DNA of 23,527 nucleotides, taken from positions 1 to 23,527 of the forward strand of contig JAAMXY010000684.1 in the NCBI GenBank assembly GCA_019677205.1, written 5' to 3'. Position numbers and translations under genes: made by a program. The DNA comes from Pinguiococcus pyrenoidosus (lineage: Eukaryota > Sar > Pinguiophyceae > Pinguiochrysidales > Pinguiochrysidaceae). The notes under the pieces were generated by a model. The model worked only from the letters and a program-made list of their open reading frames with translations, had not been told where the DNA came from and did not search any database. Below, in pieces: positions 9,368 through 17,574 of the stretch (positions within the stretch are counted from its first letter, which is position 1; each line of letters begins with the position of its first letter).

Positions 9368-9770
9368 GTTGCCTCGGCGTCTCGCTCTGGAAGGAGGGAA
9401 ATGAGGCGAAACGGCGGAGCGAAATGGTGGCTCAAGGGCGTTACGCGGGCGCCGTGCACACGAGGAGAAGGCGCGCCTTTTGCTCCAGAGACGGCGACTA
9501 GTATCCCGTGTCTGTCCAGATACAGTTGTATCTTAGTGTGGGTCGACTACAGATCCGGTCGGAGCTGAAGCGGACCAGGCCCGTTTTGGAACTCTTTCCC
9601 GCGTGAATGACATTTGAGTTTGGCGGGAACTTGGTCACTGACGGCTATCACGACTATAATCTGAGGAAGTTTCCCAGTATTCCTCATTTTCGCACCATCT
9701 ACACAACATCTAGCTCGACTCCTGGAGAGACCGTTCACACAACATTTCAACCATTTTGAATACTAGTGGA
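9368..9770 (-). promoter_or_regulatory. DRP5B upstream region with E2F-like sites and a palindrome
   Basis: This is the region 5' of the DRP5B start codon. TTTCCCGCG at 9595-9603 and TTGGCGGGAA at 9620-9629 are E2F-like sites in opposite orientations about 20 nt apart. Between and around them lie TGAAT, AATGACATTTG (9606-9616) and TTTGAGTT, all shared with the Csm1-like/rhomboid promoter. A 16-bp palindrome, AGATACA-GT-TGTATCT, lies at 9518-9533, about 150 nt upstream of the ATG. Function is inferred from motif only. Confidence 0.55.
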
Positions 9771-10614
9771 TGTCAACCCGCTCTTTTCCGGGATCCTGGC
9801 CATTCATTGGCTGCAAGAACCCCGCCAACGTCATAGTAGCAAGACGAAGATAGTTTGCTTATTGCATAAAATAATTGACTACCATTTCAAGTTTCCTTTT
9901 GCTGGAACAGTTGGGGTGAGCACCAATGAACGAGCTTCCAGGTGGAGGTCGCGTGAGCTCTTTACCCCCTATAACGGACGGGTCGGCGTTCGCTTCTACT
10001 ACGAATACCAAGATTCATGATCCAACCCGCACGCGATTCGTCCGCGCGTCAGACCGACGCACCATAACCTTTAGTACAGATTCTGATTGACACATAAAGA
10101 ACTGCAAAAAGACAAGGATCACGAGATCTGGATCTTGGATCTGGGATCTCAGATCTCCAGATCTCGGATCTCAGATCTCGGATCTGCTCGACGACGCCTC
10201 TGAACTTCGGAGCTCTGACTCGAGCTCGTCGGGCGATAACCAAGCATGGAGAATGGTATCACGCACGGGCCAGAGGCTGGTGCGTGCACAGGCAGCAATT
10301 CCTTGTGAAGATTCGTGCTCACGAGTGCTACAACGGGTGGCGGCGGCCACCTGTTCCAAGCCTTCCAGCCATGGCAGCGAGGAGCGGGTCCCGAGAGCGC
10401 CAGAGTCTAGTCTCTTCTGAAGCTCAGTCTCCTTCACAGTCTAGAAAGGCGGAGGAACTGCTCAACGTCTTTAGCCTCTGCGACAACCATACGCTACATC
10501 ACTTCTGTTCCATCTTCTGTTCATCTTTTGTCCACCTCCTGTCCAGCTTCCCTCCACCTTTTCCAGCTTCAGGGACCATGCGGACTGCGTGACGCACCAG
10601 CCTTAAGAGGCCAT
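9771..10614. other. Non-coding gap between DRP5B and PLGG1-like genes
   Basis: No convincing gene was found on either strand in about 840 nt. The 9840-9910 part is clearly more AT-rich than its surroundings. It is followed by a GATCT-rich repeat (10116-10186) and a pyrimidine-rich tract (about 10497-10570, purine-rich on the PLGG1 sense strand) that probably belongs to the PLGG1-like 3' UTR. An 88-residue minus frame (10171-10437) is somewhat protein-like but starts with GTG and has no family signal. Confidence 0.4.
10116..10186. repeat. Degenerate GATCT tandem array
   Basis: About 70 bp contain ten GATC cores, mostly as AGATCT or GGATCT separated by one to three bases. It includes a nearly perfect 14-bp tandem duplication (AGATCTCGGATCTC). 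AGATCT is self-complementary, so both strands can fold. It lies in non-coding DNA downstream of PLGG1 and far upstream of DRP5B. Confidence 0.8.
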
Positions 10615-12105
10615 CTACGCCAGCATCGCCCGCAGCAGGCTTTGCACCTGCGGCAGGACCAGCAGGATGGTCGTCAAGGCTCCGCACAGGCCCATGTTGA
10701 TTGCCGAGAAGGCCGCCGCCTCTTGGTTGCCTCCTGGCCCGGCGAGAGCGGCGGTCCCGAGGCCATGAGCCGCGCCGCCCATCGCCAGGCCGCGGGCTTT
10801 TGGGTCGTCGGGGACGCGGCACAGGTCCATCACCTTCGGGCCGAAGGCGGCGCCCAGCAGCCCGGTCACCACCACGCACGCGACCGCCACGGACACGTCG
10901 GCCCCGATGGAGGCCGCCGCGGTCATCGCGAGCGGCGTGGTGATCGAGCGCGTCAGGCAGGCCAACCGCTGCGCCTCGGTGCCGACGCCCCAGCCTTTCA
11001 AGGCCAGCGCCGTGCCAAAGACTCCCAGGCAGGTGCTCACGAGGACGCCCGTCGCAACCAGCGGCAAGGAAGCTGCAATGGCCAGCCGCCTCGCGTACAG
11101 AGGAAGCGCGAAGGACACCACAGCCGGGGTCAGCGCCGCAAGCAACAAGTTCCCCGGCCCCCAACCACTCGGATGAACGTAGCCCTGCATGACCCCGGCG
11201 TACCCCACCCCACAGGCCGATCCCATCGCGATCGCCAACGCCGTCACGGACGCCATGGTCACGAGCAGCGGATGGATCCATGCCTTGACGCGGGAAGGCA
11301 TCAAAAGCCCACCCACGTAGCTGGCAAGCGTCCCCAAACCCAGCGCGATCGCCTGCGCGACCCCCCCCGCTTGCAGCCGGCCAAGCTTCAAGAGCAGCAC
11401 GCTCGCGGAGGCAGACAAGAGCGTGCTGGCCGACAGCCAAGAGTACAGGTTCCTATTGAACGGTCCCTTCGGCGTCGCAGCCGGCGCTGGCGACAGCACC
11501 GGCACCTGTTCGCCGCCTCCCCGCAGTCCTTGCAAGCGCGACGCCAGTGCAGAGGCATGCGCGGTGCCCACCAATGTCGCGACGAAGCCGCCCGAGACCA
11601 GACCCAAGAGCGCGAGCACGGTGTTGCGGTCCGGGCAGGGCGAGAGCGGCAGAACGATGAGGGACGGTGCGAAAAACACCGGCAGCCACTGCGACAGCAG
11701 CTCCGTCCCCGGCGTGAGCGCCGCGAGCGCCTTGTCCGTGGCACCTGGCAGCAGTGCTCGGCCGGCCACCAGCGTGGACGCGAGGGCGAGCATGGCGAAG
11801 AGCGCGGCCGGGAAGGTCACTCCGCAAGTCGCGAGCGCCAGTGATGCCAAGGCGTACAGTCCATAGAGAAGTGCGACGCTGCTCGTCTGCTTCAGAAGCA
11901 ACGACGCTCTGGCGCGGCTTGGCAGCTGCTGAGCAAGCAGAGCTCGCTGCGGCCCGTCCGAGGCCGCCTCGATCGACACGGACGTAAGTGGGCGCCAGCG
12001 AGCGGCGGCCTTGGCCAGCTTCAGGTGGCAGCCATGACGCCCTTGCGGGCGAAAAGCCGCAGCAGGTGTCCAGGAGACACACAGCACTGCGAGCAGCAGT
12101 CGCAT
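10615..12105 (-). CDS. PLGG1: Plastidial glycolate/glycerate translocator-like protein (LrgA-LrgB fusion, PLGG1 type)
   Basis: Intronless, 496 residues from the ATG at 12105; an earlier in-frame TTG at 12126 is unlikely to be used. PLGG1 moves glycolate out of and glycerate into the plastid during photorespiration. The N-terminus is a classic bipartite plastid leader: hydrophobic signal MRLLLAVLCVSWTPAAA, then Phe18 (AAA|FRP) and a basic, Ser/Ala-rich transit segment to ~75. Hydrophobic helices fill the rest. The LrgA-like half is followed by a linker with LRGGGEQV, then the LrgB half. Signatures of LrgB are TRSITTPLAM with ASIGA, then GAAFGPKVMDL, DDPKARGLAMGGAAHGLGTAAL near the C-terminus. 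The two-domain fusion is the arrangement of plant PLGG1. Its start faces the Tudor-domain gene across 287 nt. Confidence 0.93.
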   Translation of the reverse strand: MRLLLAVLCVSWTPAAAFRPQGRHGCHLKLAKAAARWRPLTSVSIEAASDGPQRALLAQQLPSRARASLLLKQTSSVALLYGLYALASLALATCGVTFPAALFAMLALASTLVAGRALLPGATDKALAALTPGTELLSQWLPVFFAPSLIVLPLSPCPDRNTVLALLGLVSGGFVATLVGTAHASALASRLQGLRGGGEQVPVLSPAPAATPKGPFNRNLYSWLSASTLLSASASVLLLKLGRLQAGGVAQAIALGLGTLASYVGGLLMPSRVKAWIHPLLVTMASVTALAIAMGSACGVGYAGVMQGYVHPSGWGPGNLLLAALTPAVVSFALPLYARRLAIAASLPLVATGVLVSTCLGVFGTALALKGWGVGTEAQRLACLTRSITTPLAMTAAASIGADVSVAVACVVVTGLLGAAFGPKVMDLCRVPDDPKARGLAMGGAAHGLGTAALAGPGGNQEAAAFSAINMGLCGALTTILLVLPQVQSLLRAMLA

Positions 12106-12392
12106 GATGCTGGCGCTATTCTGCAACTACGATGTCTCCATCGGCGGATCCGACGGCGGAACTTCACCGCAGTTCAGTTGAGTCCTGAGTTGAATTGAAC
12201 TGCAGCGGCGGATGATGAAGACAAGAGCGCGCTGGACCCTTCTCTTCCAGTTCTCGGTTCTCGGACAGGTATCTTTCCTGGCCCCGCGCGCCGCTCAATA
12301 CGCATCTGTTATCAAGAAGGCATTCTTGGAGCTTTCCTTCACACGCGCTCTGCTACTTTGACTGAATCTCTGGAGAGCGCCGTGGCGTCGAG
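12106..12392. promoter_or_regulatory. Shared divergent promoter, PLGG1-like / Tudor-domain gene
   Basis: These 287 nt separate the two start codons. The inverted repeat GCAGTTCA (12169-12176) / TGAACTGC (12196-12203) with a 19-nt loop contains further GAGTTGA/TGAGTCC words and is the only obvious structured element. I see no clear TATA or E2F-like site. Confidence 0.4.
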
Positions 12393-13454
12393 ATGAGTCG
12401 TGACGACGAAGCGACGCCAGAAGTGGTGGCGTTCCCGAAGCGGCAGAAGATCGTCATCGTGGAGAGGAGCATGATGCCCCGACACCTCCGAAAGCCCGGC
12501 AGCTCCTCGCTGCCACCTGGCCCGATCCTCTTCAAGGCCAGCAAGGGCAACTTCCGAGAGGCCACAGTCGCGGAGGAGGGGGGGCACGAGTGCGGAGAGG
12601 AGCGGCGGACAAAGGATTGCGAAGAGGACGAAGCGCTGTTTGGCGCCTATCCAGCGTATGCTACGCCGCCTAAGAGGCCGATGCAGCGCCCCCGTCTTGT
12701 GGAGGTCTCCTCCGCTGATGACGAACAAGTGAATGACGTGCCGGACGACTTGTCCTCGGCGGAGGCGGAGGCTCCTTCGTCACCGAACGCGTGGGACACA
12801 TGGTTCTCGAGCTACGCCGACCAACGACGCCCACGTGACCCTCTGCCGTATCCCCCGTCTCCACTGCCGAGCTTGAGAGAAGCGCCGCCTGTCGGTGCTG
12901 ACGTGGTCAGCGTGGCGCGGGACATGGCGCTCTACCGGGCCAAGGTGCTGAAAGTGGACGACCAGCGGGCTGGTCCGGTGCTGGTGCGGGTGCACTTCTA
13001 CGGCTGGAGCAAGCGCAACGACGAGTTCGTGACGCTTGACCAGCTCTTTGATCCTGAGCTGTATCGCTCTTCCGTGGACCTCACGGCCCTGTTGGCGGAC
13101 GAGGAGGAAGACGAGGAGCCGACGCCGCCTCCCAAGAAGCCTTCGAAAAAGCGACGGAGGAAGCGGGATGAGAAACGCTACTCGTACGAAGTGCGGTGTG
13201 GCATGCAGGTGGCCAAGATGTTCATCGATCCGGAGACGGGTGATGAGCGCCCGTTCTTCGGGGAGGTGGATGAGTTTGACATGGTCGTCGGGCATGCTAG
13301 CCCCCTTGTGCACATCGCGTACGAGGATGGGGACGGAGAACACATCCTCCGAACGGAATTTGAGCACATACACGGGACTTGGTGCAGCCTTGCAAGGAAG
13401 CGCTGCCCCAGCTACCCGCGGAGAAGAAGGACTGACGACGCGCCGAACCGATAG
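12393..13454 (+). CDS. Chromatin-type protein with a Tudor-knot (chromo-barrel) domain and a second Tudor-like domain
   Basis: Intronless, 353 residues from the ATG at 12393. Residues 1-165 are acidic and Pro-rich, probably disordered. Residues ~168-222 resemble the Tudor-knot of MOF/Esa1 and MSL3: VGADVVSV, YRAKVLKV, then VRVHFYGWSKRNDEFVTLDQLFD, where the family reads (Y/V)HY.GW..R.DEWV...R. An acidic run (~236-242) and a basic KKPSKKRRRKRDEKR run (~248-262, likely NLS) follow. Residues ~268-322 (GMQVAKMFID, RPFFGEV, VHIAYEDGDGEHI) match the Tudor-like module seen in plant PHD/DDT proteins (GxRVxKxF...PFFGxV...YEDGDxEDL). It has no acetyltransferase, MRG or PHD domain, so it is probably an adaptor or reader. 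Its methyl-lysine preference cannot be told from the sequence. Confidence 0.75.
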   Translation: MSRDDEATPEVVAFPKRQKIVIVERSMMPRHLRKPGSSSLPPGPILFKASKGNFREATVAEEGGHECGEERRTKDCEEDEALFGAYPAYATPPKRPMQRPRLVEVSSADDEQVNDVPDDLSSAEAEAPSSPNAWDTWFSSYADQRRPRDPLPYPPSPLPSLREAPPVGADVVSVARDMALYRAKVLKVDDQRAGPVLVRVHFYGWSKRNDEFVTLDQLFDPELYRSSVDLTALLADEEEDEEPTPPPKKPSKKRRRKRDEKRYSYEVRCGMQVAKMFIDPETGDERPFFGEVDEFDMVVGHASPLVHIAYEDGDGEHILRTEFEHIHGTWCSLARKRCPSYPRRRRTDDAPNR

Positions 13455-13820
13455 CCAAGGCTAAGCCGCACACCGGAGCGAGCGGTCAAGCAGCTGGCGG
13501 AAGCAGCTGGAAGGCCGCCAAGGCCCTGTTGCGACCGCCGAAGGCTCGACTGGCGTGTTGGTGAATTCTTGTGCACCAGAGAGTCACGGAAGAGTCGGGG
13601 CGCACCGCTTGCGATCCCGGGAATTCGGCATTGTCGACGTTGCCGACCTTGCGGACCTTGCTGAAGGTGGAAGCCTGATGTGAATGAAGCCTTGACGTTC
13701 ATCTTGAAGGACCTACTGGGGCTTTCCACGCGGCACTCCAGACAGGCCCTGGCCGGTGCGGCATCAGGCGCCCTGGCTGAATGCCTTCGCGCTGGACAAG
13801 ATCAAAAGGAGTTGCAACGC
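13455..13820. other. Convergent intergenic region, Tudor-domain gene / adenylate kinase
   Basis: These 366 nt lie between two stop codons on opposite strands. They should hold the two 3' UTRs. I see no coding frame, RNA gene or repeat in them. Confidence 0.4.
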
Positions 13821-14851
13821 CTACGCATGCGCCTTCTTCGCGAGAAGCCGATCGACTCCCTCAGCGATGAGCTTCTGGACTACGTCCTTGGCTTGGTTGC
13901 CGTCGACTTCGATCATCACATCCTCGTAGAAGCCCTTCACCGCCGCCACATTCTCATGGAACTTCACAAGACGAGTTCGCAATGCCTCTTCCGTATCGTC
14001 ACTGCGCTGGTAGACACGAGCCGCGATCTCCCCCGCGGGCGGCGGGAAGAACTTCACGTGGTAGCTCTCGCCCGTGACGGGATCAATGCGGCGACCCGTG
14101 ATTCGCTCTACAAGAATCTCGTCCGGCACGTTCAAGAGGATGAAAGCACTCGGGTTGAGCCCAAGTTCCCTGTCAAGTGTCGATGGTCAGGCACCGTATG
14201 CCGCAGCGTATCGTGGCTCTCCCGCCGCTGGAAGGCCAAGCCCAACCCAGATGGTTCACACACTTTCTCTACTGTCCATCCATCCATCCATCCATCCATC
14301 CACCTACGGACCGCTTTGCCCCGCCCCTGGGCGTCCTATGGGAACCCTAAATTGAAGCAAAACGCACCTCAGCATCCTCGCCTGCGGCATGGTCCGCGGC
14401 ACCCCGTCGAGGAGATATCCCTCATCCGCCGCGACCTCCTCGGTGGCCGCCTTGACGATGCTCATCACGAGGTCGTCCGGCACCAGATCGCCCTTGTCCA
14501 TGAAGGATTTGGCCTTCACGCCCAGGTCGGTCTTCGCCTTGACTTGCGCGCGCAGGGCGTCGCCCGTGCTGATGTGCTTCACGTTGTAGCGCAACGAGAT
14601 CGCTTTGCACTGCGTGCCCTTGCCAGACGCCGGCGCACCCGCGATGATGAAGCCCAGCTTCTCCCTAGCACGCCAGAGCAAGACCCATGAGTTTCTGACT
14701 GCACTGGATGTGTGAACGCGGCGCGAAAATCGAGGTCGCACTTCTTGTCCGCATGCGAGTGCGAGATATCCGGGGGAGAGTGGCTGTATCCCCACGCCGC
14801 CACTCCCGCGCACGCCAGGCCGATCGCCATGCGGTTCGAGTGCGCAAACAT
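13821..14851 (-). CDS. Adenylate kinase (ATP:AMP phosphotransferase)
   Basis: Model: exons 14851-14742, 14664-14368 and 14169-13821, 251 residues. The introns are 77 and 198 nt, both phase 2 with GTGCG donors. It interconverts ATP + AMP and 2 ADP. Motifs in order: P-loop GAPASGKGTQ (~45-54), HISTGDALR in the NMP-binding part, GYLLDGVPRTMPQA, the long-type LID GRRIDPVTGESYHVKF followed by PPP, then RSDDTEEALRTRL. The LID lacks zinc cysteines. Exon 2 to 3 joins as RMLRELGLNPSAF, typical of the family. Exon 1 is less certain. I start at the ATG at 14851, giving a short hydrophobic MAIGLACAGVAAWGYS segment, and splice to EKLGF. Another frame open to a GTG at 14813 gives a basic leader instead. 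Either suggests an organellar or membrane-anchored isoform. Confidence 0.92.
14277..14300. repeat. (CATC)6 microsatellite in adenylate kinase intron 2
   Basis: Six perfect CATC units lie inside the longest intron of the window (14170-14367). They sit in pyrimidine-rich sequence, which on the gene's strand reads as GATG repeats. Confidence 0.9.
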
Positions 14852-15339
14852 CTCAGCTACAATACTGTGGGCTTATGGCAAAAACAGGAGGGGCGTGGCC
14901 GCACAGTGTCCGGCGTACGCGTGATGAAACGGCAAAGGAGCGGAGTGACGAGCGCGCCGGTTCATTTTGAGACATGTTTGAAACGTTTGATACATATTTA
15001 AATATTACTAAACGCATGTATTTCGTGAAAATAATTTAAGTATAACTAAAGTATATTTCAACACAATTTGGATATGGGGCGAATACCAATCAAATTGTCT
15101 CGACGTCGTTTCGATCGCTGCTTCCGCTTTGGAAAGCAGTCACAATACTGGGCGCGCGAGGAGCGCGTGTTCGGACCGTTCAGTTGCCGTGGCACTGCCT
15201 GACCGCCCAATTCAAGAGCGATGATCGTCTGGAGGTTTTGAGGGAGGCTCCTCTTGGCGGTAGAGACGCAGAGGACCAAAGGATTTCAAACCTCGCAGAG
15301 TCCTCCCGTCATTGAGAACATTCCGATCTCTCCACCAAA
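14852..15339. promoter_or_regulatory. Divergent promoter region, adenylate kinase / WD40 gene, with an AT-rich island
   Basis: These 488 nt separate the two start codons. About 14966-15070 is sharply AT-rich against GC-rich flanks and contains the perfect 12-bp palindrome ATATTTAAATAT at 14994-15005, plus several TATA-like words. I see no gene here. Confidence 0.5.
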
Positions 15340-17322
15340 ATGTCCATTTCTGCCAAGTCTCTGGGTCAACGCAACAGCATGGATGCCAAGGTGTGGGCAG
15401 CCAAGAAGCGAGCGCGGGAAGCCAAGGTGGACGACCCGAGCAGACCTGCATTCTGGCCGCTGCGCCGCTAGTTCTCACAGCTTTGCTTCCGAAAGGCCAA
15501 GAAATTGCGAGAGGAACGACAGCAGCGGGCTCAAGGAAAGGCCCCAGATGAGGTCGCTGCTGCGGAGCATCGTTTGCTGGCAAGCGAAAGCCACAGGTAC
15601 ACGAAGATGGTAGAGAGGAATGGGCTCAGAAAGGATCCTTCCGCGGGCTCCTAAACCGATCTGCAGGCATAACGAGGGATACATGGAAGATTTCTACGCC
15701 GCCCTGAAGGAGATGGAGCACGGCAGCAGTGGCGCCAAGGCAGACTACGACGATTTCGGGCGACGTGTCCGTAGCGATTCGGGTCTCGAGGCAAAGAAGA
15801 GGTCGGATTCGTCAACACGAAACTCAACTCTGGCGGGAAGCACCGTTGGATCGGCCAGGCGGACGAGCAGCAATTGTCTCCAGCGAAGTGGCGCAGGACG
15901 AAGCCAAGTGGACTTTCTAGCCTGGGATCCGGCACTCGACGGTGGCCTGCCTGGCAATCTTCCAGAGGTAGCCGACGTCTGCCTGCTGCTGCTTTGCAGA
16001 GCTAGCAGCCTTCTCAGCTCGCCCTTCTGCAGATCCAATTTCAAGGAGGACCCCTTGATGAGCATGGCATCCAGCTGGATATGAGCGACAGGAACATTCT
16101 TTGTATGTCTGTCAACCACCGTGGGAATGAGGTGAGCGTCTGTGCTTTCTTGAGAAGCCGAACATGTCCTCAAGTGCTGCTCGACAACCACTAGCTCTGC
16201 TTCGGGTCGGCGGACCACGCGGCCTACGTGTACGACCTGGAAGACCTGCATTGCGACCAGACACGGCGCGGGGCGAAGCGGCAGCTCTATTCAAAAAGCT
16301 GCGGTCACTCCGATTGGGTCACTGCCGTGGCGTTCTCGCCTTCTGGCCATGTTTACAGCGGTGGGATGGACGGACAGGTGCGGTCCAAAGCTCCTGCTTC
16401 CGTTTTCTGCTCTGCTCTGCTCTGCTCTGCTCTGCTCTGCACGTACGCAACCGCACCACACCTGGAGTAACGCGATTCAATTTCCCGCCACCAGCTTTTG
16501 CGCTGGGACAGCTCGTCGCGCGTCGAGGCGCTCTTGGCAAAGGGCGAATCACCAGTCAGCGTTCTCCAGACGCTTTGCCACCAGGATGTTTGCGTTGCGG
16601 GGAACTACCGAGGAGAACTTTGCGTCTTCTCGTCGGACACGAGGACGACTCTTCGGGCGCACGATGCACCCGTCATGGCCATGGACGTCGGAGGAGGTAT
16701 CGGGTCACTGGTCCTGAGTGGAGATCGAAATGGACTCGTGGCGTGCAGCGACCTCGCTCGCCCGGAGCTCACTGCATCGGTGCTGGGCGAGCATCAAGGA
16801 CACTGCACCTGCGCGAAGGCTGCTCCACTCGCCCTCGGGCCGTGTGCGGCCAGCGGGGGACAAGACGGGCTGATCAAGGTCTGGGATCGCCGGAAGAATG
16901 ACGGGCCCATGTTGCTTCCGGCGCATCGGCGGAAGAAAAGCGGTAGACTAGAAGTTGGAGCGGTCGCGGACGTGATATGGAGGGGCTCCCACGATGGCGG
17001 CGACGACAACTATCTCATTAGTGGCGGAGCTGACAAGAAAGTCGTCGTGAGCGATGTTCGCATGGGAAGGCCGCTGCACTCGATGAAAGGCGCAAAGGAC
17101 TTCGTGTACGCGATGGCTTGCTACGGAGATGCAATCTTTGTCGGCACCGGTGATGGCATGATCCTCTGCCACGACTTGAAGCGCGGGAAGAATAGCCTCC
17201 TCTGGGGACTTGGTGGGACCAGCATGGGAGCCGTGCGTGCCTTGGCTGCGGTGCCTTCTCAACGCGCTCTCGTGAGCGCGGGGGACGATGGAAAGGCAGT
17301 CGTCTGGAAGTTCCCAGCTTGA
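15340..17322 (+). CDS. WD40-repeat protein with a charged helical N-terminus
   Basis: Model: exons 15340-15426, 15481-15596, 15667-15967, 16033-16131, 16195-16377 and 16495-17322, 537 residues. The introns are 54, 70, 65, 63 and 117 nt. Residues 1-85 are highly charged (AKKRAREAK, KKLREERQQ), then a Ser/Arg-rich region to ~150. The rest is a probable seven-bladed propeller: ILCMSVN..LCFGSADHAAYVYDLE, HSDWVTAVAFSPSGHVYSGGMDGQLLRWD, QDVCVAGNYRGELCVFSSD, CAASGGQDGLIKVWDRR, YLISGGADKKVVVSDVR, AIFVGTGDGMILCHDL and ALVSAGDDGKAVVWKF. These act as protein-docking scaffolds, and no specific subfamily is recognisable. The junctions rebuild blades exactly (GGMDGQ to LLRWD), which supports the model. The 54-nt first intron is the weakest call; a donor at 15391 is an alternative. 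Confidence 0.85.
16406..16440. repeat. (TCTGC)7 microsatellite in WD40 intron 5
   Basis: Seven perfect TCTGC units form a pyrimidine-rich run inside the 117-nt intron 16378-16494, between the GTGCGG donor and the CCAG acceptor. They may have grown out of, or act as, a polypyrimidine tract. Confidence 0.92.
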
Positions 17323-17574
17323 AGAGACCAAATCAGCCAAAACCAAAAAAAATGCGACACCGACAACAACTTATGGATTGCATGGCTTCCCAGAATCTTC
17401 GCCCAATCTCATCAGGATTCTCATCGAACTCTCGTTTCTCACGAAAGTGGAGAAGCTCAGACGGACTCGGCAGTTCCCAGAAAAAAAAACACCAACTACG
17501 TGCTTTTCGCGCGCGTGCATCCAATGCACGCAGGTCGCGACAGCAACGACTCCTCGTCGAGGTGCTATGAATCC

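Noticed and set aside
10528-11844. 438- and 313-codon frames overlapping the PLGG1-like gene
   Set aside because: Both are Arg/Gly/His-rich shadows of a clear LrgA-LrgB reading frame with a good leader peptide.
13680-14690. A 336-codon plus-strand frame over adenylate kinase
   Set aside because: It runs through both exons and the microsatellite-bearing intron of a well-supported minus-strand gene.
14832-14842. GGTTCGAG word resembling a tRNA T-arm
   Set aside because: There is no matching acceptor stem, D-arm or anticodon arm around it, and it lies in adenylate kinase exon 1.
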